Origin: Jezberella montanilacus
GTDB lineage: Bacteria > Pseudomonadota > Gammaproteobacteria > Burkholderiales > Burkholderiaceae_B
DNA: 64,000 nt
Reading direction: 5' to 3'
Assembly (NCBI RefSeq): GCF_003003055.1
Contig: NZ_PVTV01000003.1
Coordinates: 1-64,000 of the forward strand
The position numbers and the translations under genes were made by a program. Shown here one piece after another: positions 1-7,696 of the stretch; within the stretch, counting starts at the first letter, position 1, and each line of letters starts with the position of its first letter. The notes beneath the pieces were generated by a model. That model worked only from the letters and a program-made list of their open reading frames with translations, did not search any database and was not told the origin of the DNA.

Positions 1-47
1 ATGATAGTGGACGTACGTCTGTGAAAGTAGGTCATTGTCAAGCTCTT
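1..47 (+). rRNA. rrf: 5S ribosomal RNA, 3' end only (partial)
   Basis: The first ~47 bases read like the last third of a betaproteobacterial 5S rRNA: a GATAGTGG-type segment of loop E/helix IV, then GTGAAAGTAGGTCATTGTCAA, matching the conserved 3' end that closes helix I. The body of the gene and the rest of the rRNA operon lie before the window. A strong terminator follows at once, as expected for the end of an rrn operon. The exact 3' end is estimated to within a few bases because the 5' pairing strand is not visible. Confidence 0.82.
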
Positions 48-54
48 ACCCCTC

Positions 55-93
55 AAACCCCCGCCAGCATCAAGCTCGCGGGGGTTTGTCTTT
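55..93 (+). terminator. Rho-independent terminator of the rRNA operon
   Basis: A perfect 10-bp inverted repeat (AAACCCCCGC at 55-64, GCGGGGGTTT at 78-87) with a 13-nt loop is followed by GTCTTT. It sits directly after the 5S rRNA end, so it most likely terminates the rrn operon. Confidence 0.85.
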
Positions 94-210
94 GCATGGA
101 CACTTTAACCAAAAGCTGTCTGGCAATCAGTGCGACAAAAAGATGTTTTCATCTAAACAGTCTGAGCAAGGTCAGGTAAGATAAAAGCTAACTTGTTTAA
201 CGGAGAATTT

Positions 211-561
211 ATGATGAGTGAACCAACGCCTGACCAGCTCAAACAAGTTGATTTGCGTGTGTTAACTCACGTGGTGTATGGCTTGTTTGCACTTGGCCTA
301 GTCACCTGGGTCTTTGCCGCTGCCACCGTTGCTGCCATCGTGATTATTTATGTCAAACGAGGTGACGTCGCGGGCACTGTTTACGCAAGCCATTTCAATT
401 GGCTTTCTTACACCTTCTGGTGGGCATTGCTATGGGTTTTAGTCAGCCTGTTGGGGACATACATATTTATTGGCTATCTCGGCCTTGTTGTAACAACGGT
501 CTGGGCGCTCTATCGTGTGGTCAAAGGGTGGCTAGCCTTGCTTGAATTCAAAACACCCTAG
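211..561 (+). CDS. small integral membrane protein (DUF4870-like)
   Basis: This encodes a protein of about 116 residues with three strongly hydrophobic stretches: one near residues 15-45 rich in Val, Ala and Ile, one near 65-85 rich in Trp and Leu, and one near 85-105. A short amphipathic stretch with Arg and Lys follows. Layout and size resemble the DUF4870-type family of small bacterial membrane proteins, whose function is unknown. The ATG at 211 is chosen over an in-frame TTG at 193 because a GGAGA ribosome binding site lies at 202-206, five bases before the ATG and inside the longer version. A second ATG follows directly at 214. It is a single-gene unit flanked by terminators. No function is claimed beyond membrane location. 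Confidence 0.7.
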   Translation: MMSEPTPDQLKQVDLRVLTHVVYGLFALGLVTWVFAAATVAAIVIIYVKRGDVAGTVYASHFNWLSYTFWWALLWVLVSLLGTYIFIGYLGLVVTTVWALYRVVKGWLALLEFKTP

Positions 562-585
562 GTTTGTCGTCATAGGCCAATAATA

Positions 586-609
586 AAAAAGGGCTCCAGA
601 GCCCTTTTT
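586..609. terminator. bidirectional rho-independent terminator
   Basis: AAAAAGGGCT and AGCCCTTTTT form a tight hairpin with a CCAG loop, and A and T runs on the two sides serve both strands. It lies between two convergent genes, the membrane protein ending at 561 and the SWIB gene ending at 632. Confidence 0.85.
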
Positions 610-631
610 ATTTATACACAACCGCGTGGGC

Positions 632-907
632 TTACTTCAGATGGCCGCTGACGATTTTTGTCAATTCAAACATCGACACCTGATCTTTTTCAAACAAGGG
701 CTTGAGTTTCGCGTCAGCGTTAATATTGCGACGGTTTGCAGGATCTTGTAGGTCGTGCTTTTTGATGTAATCCCAAATACGCTTGGTCACTTCAGTACGA
801 GGCACTGCCTCGGCACCGATCACGGCCGCGAGAATCGGGCTGGGGGTCAGTGGTTTCATAAATGCGGCGTTTGGCTTTCGCGCTGCCGTTTTTGTTGCAG
901 TGGCCAT
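632..907 (-). CDS. SWIB/MDM2 domain protein
   Basis: This is a 91-residue protein with a basic, Ala/Thr/Lys-rich N-terminal tail (about residues 1-20) followed by one SWIB/MDM2 domain. Supporting segments are FMKPLTPSPILAAVIGAE, the central PRTEVTKRIWDYIKKHDLQD typical of SWIB, and the closing KPLFEKDQVSMFELTKIVSGHL. Stand-alone SWIB proteins are common in betaproteobacteria and chlamydiae. They are thought to associate with DNA or topoisomerase, but the bacterial role is not settled. The ATG at 907 is preferred to an upstream in-frame start near 940 because an AGGAGAG ribosome binding site sits a few bases before it. It is transcribed alone. Confidence 0.88.
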   Translation of the reverse strand: MATATKTAARKPNAAFMKPLTPSPILAAVIGAEAVPRTEVTKRIWDYIKKHDLQDPANRRNINADAKLKPLFEKDQVSMFELTKIVSGHLK

Positions 908-1073
908 TTTCGGGCTCTCCTTGTCAGGATGAATAAACACAATCCCAAAGCATAACTGCTTTGGGCGACAATCACACTCATTGTGGTGACAAAATCAATG
1001 TCCATCACCAATGTAGCAATTTTGTAACAGAGTTACACTTAACTATCTTACACGTTTACCCTCGCGCCCAAAT

Positions 1074-2267
1074 ATGAAAGCACGCTCACCGCTCGATGCT
1101 ATCCGTCTTTTTCATGAAGAACTCACCGCAATCCGTCGAGATTTGCACGCTAACCCTGAATTGGGCTTCGAAGAGGTTCGCACCTCTGGTATCGTCGCTG
1201 GCGCACTGGAGGCCTTGGGTATAGAGGTTCATCGCCAGGTCGGGAAGACAGGTGTCGTCGGGGTTATCAGGGGCAAGCAAAATACGACAGGACGTATGGT
1301 GGGACTGCGCGCCGACATGGATGCCTTGCCCATCAACGAAGAAGGCGATGCGTCCTACTGCTCGAAGCAAAATGGATTGATGCATGCGTGTGGCCATGAT
1401 GGACACACAACGGTTTTGCTGGGTGCGGCTAAATACCTCGCGCAAACAAGAAACTTTGATGGTACGGCAGTGGTAATTTTTCAGCCAGCAGAAGAAGGAC
1501 TTGGCGGAGCCACCGCTATGCTCAAGGATGGCCTGTTTGAGCGGTTTCCCTGTGATGAAATATACGCGATGCACAACTGGCCAGCCCTGCCAGCAGGGGT
1601 GATCGGGATTAATCCAGGACCGATGATGGCCGCTTCTGATCGGTTTGAAATTGTGATTAAAGGCCGTGGCGGTCATGGAGCTCACCCCTACCTTGCCATT
1701 GACCCAATTGTCATTGCGGCGCAATTGATCACTGCGTTGCAAACTGTTGTGTCACGAAATGTCCATCCTGCGGACTCGGCTGTGATTTCTTTTGGTGCCA
1801 TACAGGCCGGCAATCCTGCGGCATCTAGCGTCATTCCAAGTGAAGTGCGACTGGTGGGGACAGTCCGAACCTTTAAAGAAGATGTGCAGAAATTAGTCGA
1901 GCAACGCATGCGTGACTTGATCAAGTCTGTACCGGAAGGGTATGGTGCGACAGCAGAGTTCACTTATAAACGCGGCTATCCCGCCACCATCAATTCTGCT
2001 AAACAGACAAGTTTTTTAATAGATGTGGCAACCGATCTCTTTGGCGCTGATAAAGTTATCGGCAATCTCACTCCCTCTATGGGAAGTGAGGATTTTGCTT
2101 ATATGCTTCAAGTGAAACCTGGCGCTTATTTTCGGCTGGGACAAGGCGGTGCAGAAGAGGGCAAGTTTTTACACAATCCTCGCTTCGACTTCAATGATGC
2201 CGTCATCCCTACGGGTAGTGCCATGTTCGCTGCCTTAGTCGAGCGTGCCTTGCCTTTGAGCGAATAA
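1074..2267 (+). CDS. M20 family amidohydrolase (hippurate hydrolase/aminoacylase-like)
   Basis: A 397-residue cytoplasmic metallohydrolase of the M20D (HipO/AbgB/aminoacylase) type, which removes acyl groups from N-acyl amino acids. The N-terminal RRDLHANPELGFEE segment is family typical. The metal-site motifs HACGHDGHT (near residue 103) and FQPAEEG (near 138) are intact, and the HNWP and GSEDFAYML segments are present. Full length matches the family (about 390-400). No clear Shine-Dalgarno precedes the ATG; the 166-base gap before it is fairly AT rich and could hold a promoter. The stop lies two bases before pyrC, so the two are probably co-transcribed. A close paralogue occurs at 33,574-34,770. 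The exact substrate cannot be read from sequence. Confidence 0.9.
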   Translation: MKARSPLDAIRLFHEELTAIRRDLHANPELGFEEVRTSGIVAGALEALGIEVHRQVGKTGVVGVIRGKQNTTGRMVGLRADMDALPINEEGDASYCSKQNGLMHACGHDGHTTVLLGAAKYLAQTRNFDGTAVVIFQPAEEGLGGATAMLKDGLFERFPCDEIYAMHNWPALPAGVIGINPGPMMAASDRFEIVIKGRGGHGAHPYLAIDPIVIAAQLITALQTVVSRNVHPADSAVISFGAIQAGNPAASSVIPSEVRLVGTVRTFKEDVQKLVEQRMRDLIKSVPEGYGATAEFTYKRGYPATINSAKQTSFLIDVATDLFGADKVIGNLTPSMGSEDFAYMLQVKPGAYFRLGQGGAEEGKFLHNPRFDFNDAVIPTGSAMFAALVERALPLSE

Positions 2268-2269
2268 GA

Positions 2270-3340
2270 ATGACAACCGATACGCTTACGCTGACACGGC
2301 CAGACGATTGGCATATTCATCTGCGGGACGGGGAAGGGTTACGGGCCATTGTGGCGGATACTGCAAGACAATTTGGTCGTGCGATCGTCATGCCTAATTT
2401 GAAGCCACCTGTTACGACTGTCAAGCAAGCCTTGGAATATCGTTTGAGGATCATGCAGGCGTTGGCGGCTCAATCTGATCAATCAAGCGTCGTGCAAAAG
2501 TTTAACCCGCTGATGACCTTATATCTGACCGATAAAACAACGCCAGACGAGATTGATCGAGCGAGCGAATCCGAACACGTTGTCGCCGTAAAGCTTTATC
2601 CCGCTGGGGCTACCACTAACTCAGATGCAGGCGTGACCGATCTGCTCGGTCAATGTGCCCGCACACTTGAGCGGATGCAACGAAATGGGCTGCCTTTATT
2701 GATGCACGGTGAAGTGACCGATCCCTCCGTCGATGTTTTTGATCGCGAGGCAATATTTATTGATCAGGTGATGAAGCCACTGCGTCAGGCGTTTCCTTCA
2801 TTAAAGGTTGTTTTTGAGCATCTCACAACGAAAGAAGGCGTTGATTATGTGCGTGATGCGGATGGGCCAGTTGCTGCGACAATCACAGCACAGCACCTGC
2901 TTTACAACCGCAATGCCATCTTTCAAGGTGGCCTGCGACCGCATTGGTACTGTCTGCCGATCTTAAAGCGTGAATTGCACAGGCAGGCACTGCTTGATGC
3001 TGCAACGAGCGATAGCGATCGTTTCTTTCTGGGTACCGACAGTGCGCCGCACGCGAAACATTTAAAAGAACACTCTTGTGGCTGTGCTGGTTGCTATACA
3101 GCCGTGCATGGCATGCAGCTATATGCTACAGCCTTCGATCGGGCTGGTCGGTTAGATCGGCTTGAGGCTTTCGCCAGTCAACGGGGGCCTGATTTTTATG
3201 GTTTGCCGCGCAACAGGGACACGATTACGCTCGTACGCACGCCTTATCAGATACCCAACGAATTAAGCTATGGCTCAGAGCATTTGGTGCCCTTGGCGGC
3301 GGGCGAGTCATTGCCCTGGAGCATCGCGCCACAGGGCTAG
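2270..3340 (+). CDS. pyrC: dihydroorotase (class II)
   Basis: PyrC cyclises N-carbamoyl-aspartate to dihydroorotate, the third step of pyrimidine synthesis. The 356-residue protein has the N-terminal metal motif DDWHIHLRDG, the KLYPAGATTNSDAGV segment with the lysine that is carboxylated to bridge the two zinc ions, the MHGEV histidine segment and the C-terminal FLGTDSAPHAKHLKE with the catalytic Asp. Length fits the E. coli-type enzyme (348). It follows the M20 gene by two bases and converges on uup; their stop codons share the palindrome CTAG at 3,337-3,340. Confidence 0.97.
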   Translation: MTTDTLTLTRPDDWHIHLRDGEGLRAIVADTARQFGRAIVMPNLKPPVTTVKQALEYRLRIMQALAAQSDQSSVVQKFNPLMTLYLTDKTTPDEIDRASESEHVVAVKLYPAGATTNSDAGVTDLLGQCARTLERMQRNGLPLLMHGEVTDPSVDVFDREAIFIDQVMKPLRQAFPSLKVVFEHLTTKEGVDYVRDADGPVAATITAQHLLYNRNAIFQGGLRPHWYCLPILKRELHRQALLDAATSDSDRFFLGTDSAPHAKHLKEHSCGCAGCYTAVHGMQLYATAFDRAGRLDRLEAFASQRGPDFYGLPRNRDTITLVRTPYQIPNELSYGSEHLVPLAAGESLPWSIAPQG

Positions 3341-5148
3341 ACGGACTTCGCTTCGAGTGCTTCCCATCGGGCGAAGCGGAGGGACATCGTTTCCTCGAGC
3401 TTTTTGAGTTTTGCTTCGATCTCAAGGCGCTCACTAGCTCGGTCGGTGTATAACTCCCCGCTGCTCAGTGCAGAGACGAGCTTTTCCTGCTCTTGCTCGA
3501 GCCCAGCAATTTCGGCTGGCAACTGCTCCAGTTCTTTGACCTCCCAGGGAGCCAGTTTAGTCACTTTGCTTTTTGTCACGTTACTGGCGCTCGCGCCGCC
3601 TTTGGCGCCAGCGTCTTTTAATTGACTGGTTTGTGACGTAACAGCTTGAGTGCTGCGTTGTCTCTGCCAATCGGCAAAGCCACCAACGTAATCGCGCCAG
3701 GTGCCATCGCCCTCACTGACAATGGTCTGAGTCACCACATTATCCAAAAAGCTTCTATCGTGACTGACTAACAGAACGGTGCCCGGGTAATCTTGTAAAA
3801 GTTCTTCGAGTAACTCTAGCGTTTCGATATCAAGGTCGTTCGTGGGTTCGTCCAGGACCAGAATATTGGCAGGCCGCGCGAATAGTCGTGCCAGCAATAG
3901 TCTCGCTCTCTCGCCCCCCGACAGGCTACTGACTGGAGACTTCGCGCGGGCGGGTGCAAATAGAAAGTCACCGAGATAGCTCATCACATGTTTGCGTTCG
4001 CCACCAATCTCGATCCACTCACTGCCCGGGTTGATCACATCCATCAGCGTGGCGGTTTCGTCGAGTTGCGTACGCATTTGATCAAAATAGGCCACACTCA
4101 AATTGGTACCGAGCTTGATCGAGCCACTGTCTGCTTGTAGTGTGCCCAGGATTAGTTTCAATAGCGTTGATTTGCCTGCACCATTCGGGCCGATCAAGCC
4201 AATACGATCACCACGCAGAATCGTGGTCGAATAGTTGTTCACCACCACTTTATCGCCGAAACTCTTGCAGACATTTTCGAGTTCGGCTACTAGTTTGCCT
4301 GAACGCTGGCCAGCATCGAGTGCGAGTTGAACGTTGCCTTGCCGATCACGGCGCTGTTCATGTTCACGGCGTAATTGTTGCAGGCGCCGCACGCGTCCCT
4401 CATTACGAGTCCGTCTTGCCTCAACGCCTTTGCGGATCCAAATTTCTTCTTGCGCGAGTAACTTATCAAACCGGGCGTTTTCTAATCGTTGGGCTTCGAG
4501 CCATTGCGCCTTGTGGATCTGCCAGTCTGAAAAATTACCCGGAAAACTCAATAACTGACCGCGATCGAGTTCGACAATTCGTGTAGACACTGCATCGAGA
4601 AATCTTCGATCGTGGGTAATGATGATTGCGCTGCCAGGCCATTGTTTGAGGGTTGCCTCGAGCCAATTAATCCCATCAAGATCTAGGTGATTGGTCGGCT
4701 CGTCAAGTAACAGCAAAGACGGTTGATCTGCGATTGCACGGATCAAGGCAACTCGTTTTCGCATCCCGCCTGAGAGCCCACCGACAAGCGCCTCCGGAGG
4801 TAGCCCTAACTTATCAATCAAAGCTTTCACCCGCGACGCCCGCTGCCAATCCTCATCATCCGGATCTGGCTCACCAAACACCGTCTCTTCGATGGTGAGT
4901 GTCTCATCTAGCGTTGGCTCTTGCTCGACCGTCGCGACTTTGACATGGCCTGCAATGTTGATGGCACCATCATCCGGTGCAGTTCGACCATCCAGGATAC
5001 GAAGCAACGATGACTTGCCGGCGCCATTGCGGCCGATCAGTCCGATTCGCTCAGAAGATTGAATTGCCAGATCTGCTCCGTCGAGAAGGGGATGATGGCC
5101 GTAGGCGAGATGCACCTTGTTGAGTGTGATGAGAGCTTGAGTGGCCAT
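3337..5148 (-). CDS. uup: ABC-F family ATPase Uup
   Basis: A 603-residue soluble protein with two ABC nucleotide-binding domains and no membrane segment, the ABC-F arrangement. The first domain has a Walker A GRNGAGKSS near residue 38, a signature LSGGMRKRVALIRA and a Walker B LLLLDEPTNHLDL. The second has GPNGAGKST, LSGGERARLLLARL and ILVLDEPTNDLDI. A charged linker with many Arg and Gln joins them. The C-terminal ~90 residues form a Glu/Lys-rich helical tail typical of Uup, linked in E. coli to DNA binding, transposon excision and ribosome-associated roles. It is transcribed away from rnpB, and its 3' end overlaps the convergent pyrC by four bases. Confidence 0.93.
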   Translation of the reverse strand: MATQALITLNKVHLAYGHHPLLDGADLAIQSSERIGLIGRNGAGKSSLLRILDGRTAPDDGAINIAGHVKVATVEQEPTLDETLTIEETVFGEPDPDDEDWQRASRVKALIDKLGLPPEALVGGLSGGMRKRVALIRAIADQPSLLLLDEPTNHLDLDGINWLEATLKQWPGSAIIITHDRRFLDAVSTRIVELDRGQLLSFPGNFSDWQIHKAQWLEAQRLENARFDKLLAQEEIWIRKGVEARRTRNEGRVRRLQQLRREHEQRRDRQGNVQLALDAGQRSGKLVAELENVCKSFGDKVVVNNYSTTILRGDRIGLIGPNGAGKSTLLKLILGTLQADSGSIKLGTNLSVAYFDQMRTQLDETATLMDVINPGSEWIEIGGERKHVMSYLGDFLFAPARAKSPVSSLSGGERARLLLARLFARPANILVLDEPTNDLDIETLELLEELLQDYPGTVLLVSHDRSFLDNVVTQTIVSEGDGTWRDYVGGFADWQRQRSTQAVTSQTSQLKDAGAKGGASASNVTKSKVTKLAPWEVKELEQLPAEIAGLEQEQEKLVSALSSGELYTDRASERLEIEAKLKKLEETMSLRFARWEALEAKSV

Positions 5149-5211
5149 GGATCGATTTTAAAATTTGAACCTCGACCAGTTTGTCGAGAAAGACCCGTAT
5201 TGTCGCAGGTT

Positions 5212-5240
5212 GTTACGCTTTCACGTGGCGGCCGTACAAT
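5212..5240 (+). promoter_or_regulatory. probable sigma70 promoter of rnpB
   Basis: A good -10 box TACAAT lies at 5,235-5,240, and a weak -35 GTTACG at 5,212-5,217 stands 17 bases upstream (an alternative TTGTTA lies two bases further up). Six to seven bases downstream of the -10 is G5247, exactly where the closing helix of RNase P RNA begins, which supports the assignment. Confidence 0.6.
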
Positions 5241-5246
5241 GGGAGT

Positions 5247-5657
5247 GCAAAGCAGATTGGGCAATCGCGGTGCTATCGGCATCGAGGAAGGTCCGGACTC
5301 CGTAGAACAGGATAACGGTTAACGACCGTCCAGTGACTGACGCGCCTGGCGCGAAATGATCTGAGGAATAGGGCCACAGAGACGAGTCTGCAGTGTGGGT
5401 GAGCCTTAAAACTCACTCCGCCACGGCCTGGCCGTGATGAAGCGTTGCGCAAGCGACGCAGCACTGCAGGGTGAAACGCGGCAACCTCTATCCGGAGCAA
5501 CATCAAATAGGCATGCGTGTGACCTCGGTCGCGACGGGCGGTTCGTTCAAGTATGCGGGTAGATGGCTAGAGCCTGTCAGCAATGGCAGGCCCAGAGGAA
5601 TGATTGCCGACCGGTGAAAACCGGTTTACAAAATCCGGCCTATAGATCTGCTTTGCA
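5247..5657 (+). ncRNA. rnpB: RNase P RNA (class A)
   Basis: This is the catalytic RNA of RNase P, which matures tRNA 5' ends. The conserved GAGGAAGGTCCGGACTCC near 5,284 (5' strand of P4 and CR-I) is present, as are GGAGCAACATCAAATAGGC near 5,493 and AGAGGAATGATTGCC near 5,594. The outer helix P1 is a perfect 11-bp pairing between 5,247-5,257 (GCAAAGCAGAT) and 5,645-5,655 (ATCTGCTTTGC), which fixes the ends to within a few bases. The length of about 410 nt suits betaproteobacterial type A RNAs. It lies between the divergent uup and the dcw promoter. Confidence 0.95.
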
Positions 5658-5675
5658 ACTCCCCTCCTTTATTTG

Positions 5676-5695
5676 TCCTAGGGTTTCCCCTAGGG
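5676..5695 (+). terminator. hairpin after rnpB, possible terminator
   Basis: CCTAGGG at 5,677-5,683 pairs perfectly with CCCTAGG at 5,688-5,694 around a short loop, about 20 bases after the rnpB end. No T run follows, so it may be a terminator of non-canonical form or only an end-stabilising hairpin. Confidence 0.45.
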
Positions 5696-5827
5696 CGTTC
5701 AAACCTCAGCGCACAAACCACTTTTAAATCACTCTTCAACATATTGATTTATTGAATTATTTTTTCAAAAAAATATTATAAAAAACTTCTAAGTCCTTGC
5801 TGTCATTGAAATTTCCCAATATTTAGC

Positions 5828-5856
5828 TTGACCGCTATTTTTTCATCCCTTAAAGT
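5828..5856 (+). promoter_or_regulatory. probable dcw operon promoter (Pmra)
   Basis: A -35 TTGACC (5,828-5,833) and a -10 TAAAGT (5,851-5,856) are separated by exactly 17 bases. They lie at the end of a markedly AT-rich stretch (about 5,700-5,850) with poly-A and poly-T runs. The predicted start near 5,863 gives a short leader before mraZ. The -10 overlaps the first MraZ repeat, as expected for an autorepressed promoter. Confidence 0.6.
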
Positions 5857-5887
5857 GGTGAAAAGTGCATATTTGTGCAAAATTGTG
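5852..5887 (+). promoter_or_regulatory. MraZ operator: four direct repeats with 10-bp period
   Basis: AAAGTG (5,852), AAAGTG (5,862), TTTGTG (5,872) and ATTGTG (5,882) place a GTG at 5,855, 5,865, 5,875 and 5,885, exactly one helical turn apart. MraZ proteins elsewhere bind tandem repeats with 10-bp spacing upstream of their own gene (TGGGN-type boxes in E. coli, AAAGTG-type in mollicutes). The array overlaps the -10 and the predicted start site, a position suited to repression of the whole cluster by MraZ. MraZ binding itself is inference. Confidence 0.72.
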
Positions 5888-5897
5888 GGGATTTCAA

Positions 5898-6326
5898 GTG
5901 TTTCAAGGAAGCAGCGCACTGACGTTGGATGGCAAGGGGAGGATTAACGTTCCAACCCGGCATCGCGACGTCCTCGTCGAGCTGGCCGCTGGCTGCCTGA
6001 CGTTGACGCGCCACCCTGATGGTTGCTTGTTGATGTACCCCCGTCCCGAGTGGGCAAAAAAGCGTGAGCAAATTGCCGCTTTTCCGATGCAGGCTCGCGG
6101 GTTACAGCGGCTGTTGCTAGGCAGTGCGCAAGATGTCGAGATTGACAGCTCTGGCCGTATTTTGATTGCCCCTGAGTTGCGTCAGGCGGTTGGTCTCGAG
6201 CGAGACGTCATGCTGTTGGGCATGGCTAGCCACTTTGAACTATGGGATGCAGCGGCCCTCGCTCAGCGAGAGGCTGCTGATTTGTCGCAAGGCATGGGTG
6301 ACGTACTGAATCAGTTCTCGTTTTAA
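5898..6326 (+). CDS. mraZ: transcriptional regulator MraZ
   Basis: MraZ is a DNA-binding protein of the AbrB/SpoVT fold that assembles into rings and represses the dcw promoter. The 142-residue product has two copies of the fold. The first is FQGSSALTLDGKGRINVP, with the DGKGR loop used for DNA contact, and the second is DVEIDSSGRILIAPELR. The GTG at 5,898 is chosen because MraZ proteins begin at the (M)FQG segment and a GGGGAT ribosome binding site precedes it at 5,887-5,892. An upstream in-frame GTG at 5,865 would place the start inside the operator. It is the first gene of the cluster; rsmH follows after three bases. Confidence 0.95.
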   Translation: MFQGSSALTLDGKGRINVPTRHRDVLVELAAGCLTLTRHPDGCLLMYPRPEWAKKREQIAAFPMQARGLQRLLLGSAQDVEIDSSGRILIAPELRQAVGLERDVMLLGMASHFELWDAAALAQREAADLSQGMGDVLNQFSF

Positions 6327-6329
6327 GCC

Positions 6330-7394
6330 GTGAATAATTTTGTTCATCGGCCAGTTTTGCTTGAGCCGACCGTCGATGCTTTAGTGCTAGAGCAGTTTGG
6401 TAAGCGCAAGGTCGGTACGACGAGCGCTGGCCTGGTTGCTAGTGTTTCGGATGGGGTGTTTGTAGACGGAACATTTGGTCGAGGCGGGCACAGTCGGTTG
6501 TTGTTGACCAAACTGGGTGCCAATGCGCGGCTGGTTGTGTTTGATAAAGATCCTCAGGCTATTGAAGTGGCTGAAGATCTTGCTCGGATCGATTCGCGCG
6601 TGACGGTGGTACACGAAGGTTTTAGTTCGATGATTGAGTCGCTGGGCGACTTGGGCATCGAAGCGGTGGACGGTGTGATGTTGGATATTGGGGTTTCGTC
6701 TCCCCAAATTGATGACGCACAACGTGGATTCTCTTTCATGCGGGATGGCCCGCTTGATATGAGGATGGACACTTCGCGCGGTGAAACCGCTGCGCAGTGG
6801 CTAGAAGTAGCAACGGTTGACAACATGCAGGAGGTCATTAGTCATTATGGCGAAGAACGGTTTGCTTTTCAGATTGCAAAGGCGATTGCTGCTCGCCGCG
6901 CAGCACGGCCATTTAACACAACGCTCGACCTCGCCGAGCTCGTGTCAAACACCGTCCGCACGCGCGAAAAGGGCCAACATCCAGCGACAAGGACGTTTCA
7001 AGCTCTACGGATTTACATCAATCGGGAGCTCGAGGAACTCGAGGGCGCCATCCAGGCAACTTTAACTTTATTAAAAACAGGCGGACGTATGGCCGTGATC
7101 AGCTTCCACTCTCTGGAAGATCGCGTTGTCAAGCAGTTCATTGCAGCGGCATCTCGTCCTGAAGCCGCCTACGCTCGGTTACCTCTGCGTGAAAGTGAAA
7201 TGCCTCAACCAGTGCTCAATGCACTAGCAAGAGTCCTAGCTAGCGAGCAAGAAATCAAAGAAAACCCACGCTCACGCTCAGCCGTACTGAGAGTTGCTCA
7301 ACGAACGGCTACGCCATTGCCGGCAGAGGGTGCTCAAGCCTTTATTACCTCGACAGCGCCCGCAAAGCGACGAGTCCGAAAAGGGGGGCAGTAA
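6330..7394 (+). CDS. rsmH: 16S rRNA (cytosine-1402-N4)-methyltransferase RsmH
   Basis: RsmH (MraW) methylates N4 of C1402 in the 16S rRNA decoding centre using S-adenosylmethionine. The SAM-binding segment FVDGTFGRGGHSR is intact near residue 45, followed by MLDIGVSSPQIDDAQRGFSF, the substrate-loop segment ATRTFQALRIYINRELEEL and the C-terminal ISFHSLEDRVVKQF. At 354 residues it is longer than the usual ~313. About 20 extra residues (GKRKVGTT to VSDG) separate the first helix from the SAM motif, and there is a basic Ala/Pro-rich tail. The start is a GTG without a strong ribosome binding site. Its stop overlaps the ftsL ATG by one base. Confidence 0.96.
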   Translation: MNNFVHRPVLLEPTVDALVLEQFGKRKVGTTSAGLVASVSDGVFVDGTFGRGGHSRLLLTKLGANARLVVFDKDPQAIEVAEDLARIDSRVTVVHEGFSSMIESLGDLGIEAVDGVMLDIGVSSPQIDDAQRGFSFMRDGPLDMRMDTSRGETAAQWLEVATVDNMQEVISHYGEERFAFQIAKAIAARRAARPFNTTLDLAELVSNTVRTREKGQHPATRTFQALRIYINRELEELEGAIQATLTLLKTGGRMAVISFHSLEDRVVKQFIAAASRPEAAYARLPLRESEMPQPVLNALARVLASEQEIKENPRSRSAVLRVAQRTATPLPAEGAQAFITSTAPAKRRVRKGGQ

Positions 7395-7696
7395 TGGGGC
7401 GTCTGAATCTGGTCGTTGCCGTGTTGCTGATGCTGTCAGCGATTTCTTTGGTCACATCCAGATATCAGGCGCGTCAGACATTTGTTGAGCTTGAGCAGGC
7501 TAGAACAATTGCTCGTGGCCATGAAGTCGACTGGCGTCAGCTTCAGCTTGAGAGATCGGAGCTTTCGCGCAACGCCCGCATCGATCGGATTGCTCGTGAG
7601 CGTCTGCAAATGGTGTCCATTGTTCCTGACCGTACCGCTTACATAAACCAAGCGCCAAGTGTCCCCACGGTCCCTCAAGAGGGGGATAGAAAATGA
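7394..7696 (+). CDS. ftsL: cell division protein FtsL
   Basis: FtsL is a small bitopic protein that forms the FtsQLB complex and activates septal peptidoglycan synthesis by FtsWI. The 100-residue product has a very short cytoplasmic N-terminus and one membrane span (about residues 4-22: LNLVVAVLLMLSAISLVTS). A periplasmic helical region follows, with Gln/Glu/Leu heptad character ending in the ERLQMV segment typical of FtsL. Assignment rests on this topology and on position between rsmH and ftsI. Its stop overlaps the ftsI ATG (ATGA). Confidence 0.9.
   Translation: MGRLNLVVAVLLMLSAISLVTSRYQARQTFVELEQARTIARGHEVDWRQLQLERSELSRNARIDRIARERLQMVSIVPDRTAYINQAPSVPTVPQEGDRK

Noticed and set aside
1086-1742. 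A 218-codon open frame opposite the first M20 gene, and similar long opposite-strand frames elsewhere (for example 56,483-57,049 and 38,845-39,363).
   Set aside because: They lie wholly within well-conserved genes, have no recognisable domains or ribosome binding sites, and show compositions expected of antisense shadows.
5700-5850. The AT-rich stretch before mraZ as a replication origin.
   Set aside because: No DnaA-box cluster and no dnaA, gidA or parAB genes are present; a promoter region explains it better.
5865-5897. An upstream in-frame GTG start for mraZ.
   Set aside because: It would lie within the operator repeats, and MraZ proteins begin at the FQG segment directly after the GTG at 5,898, which has its own ribosome binding site.
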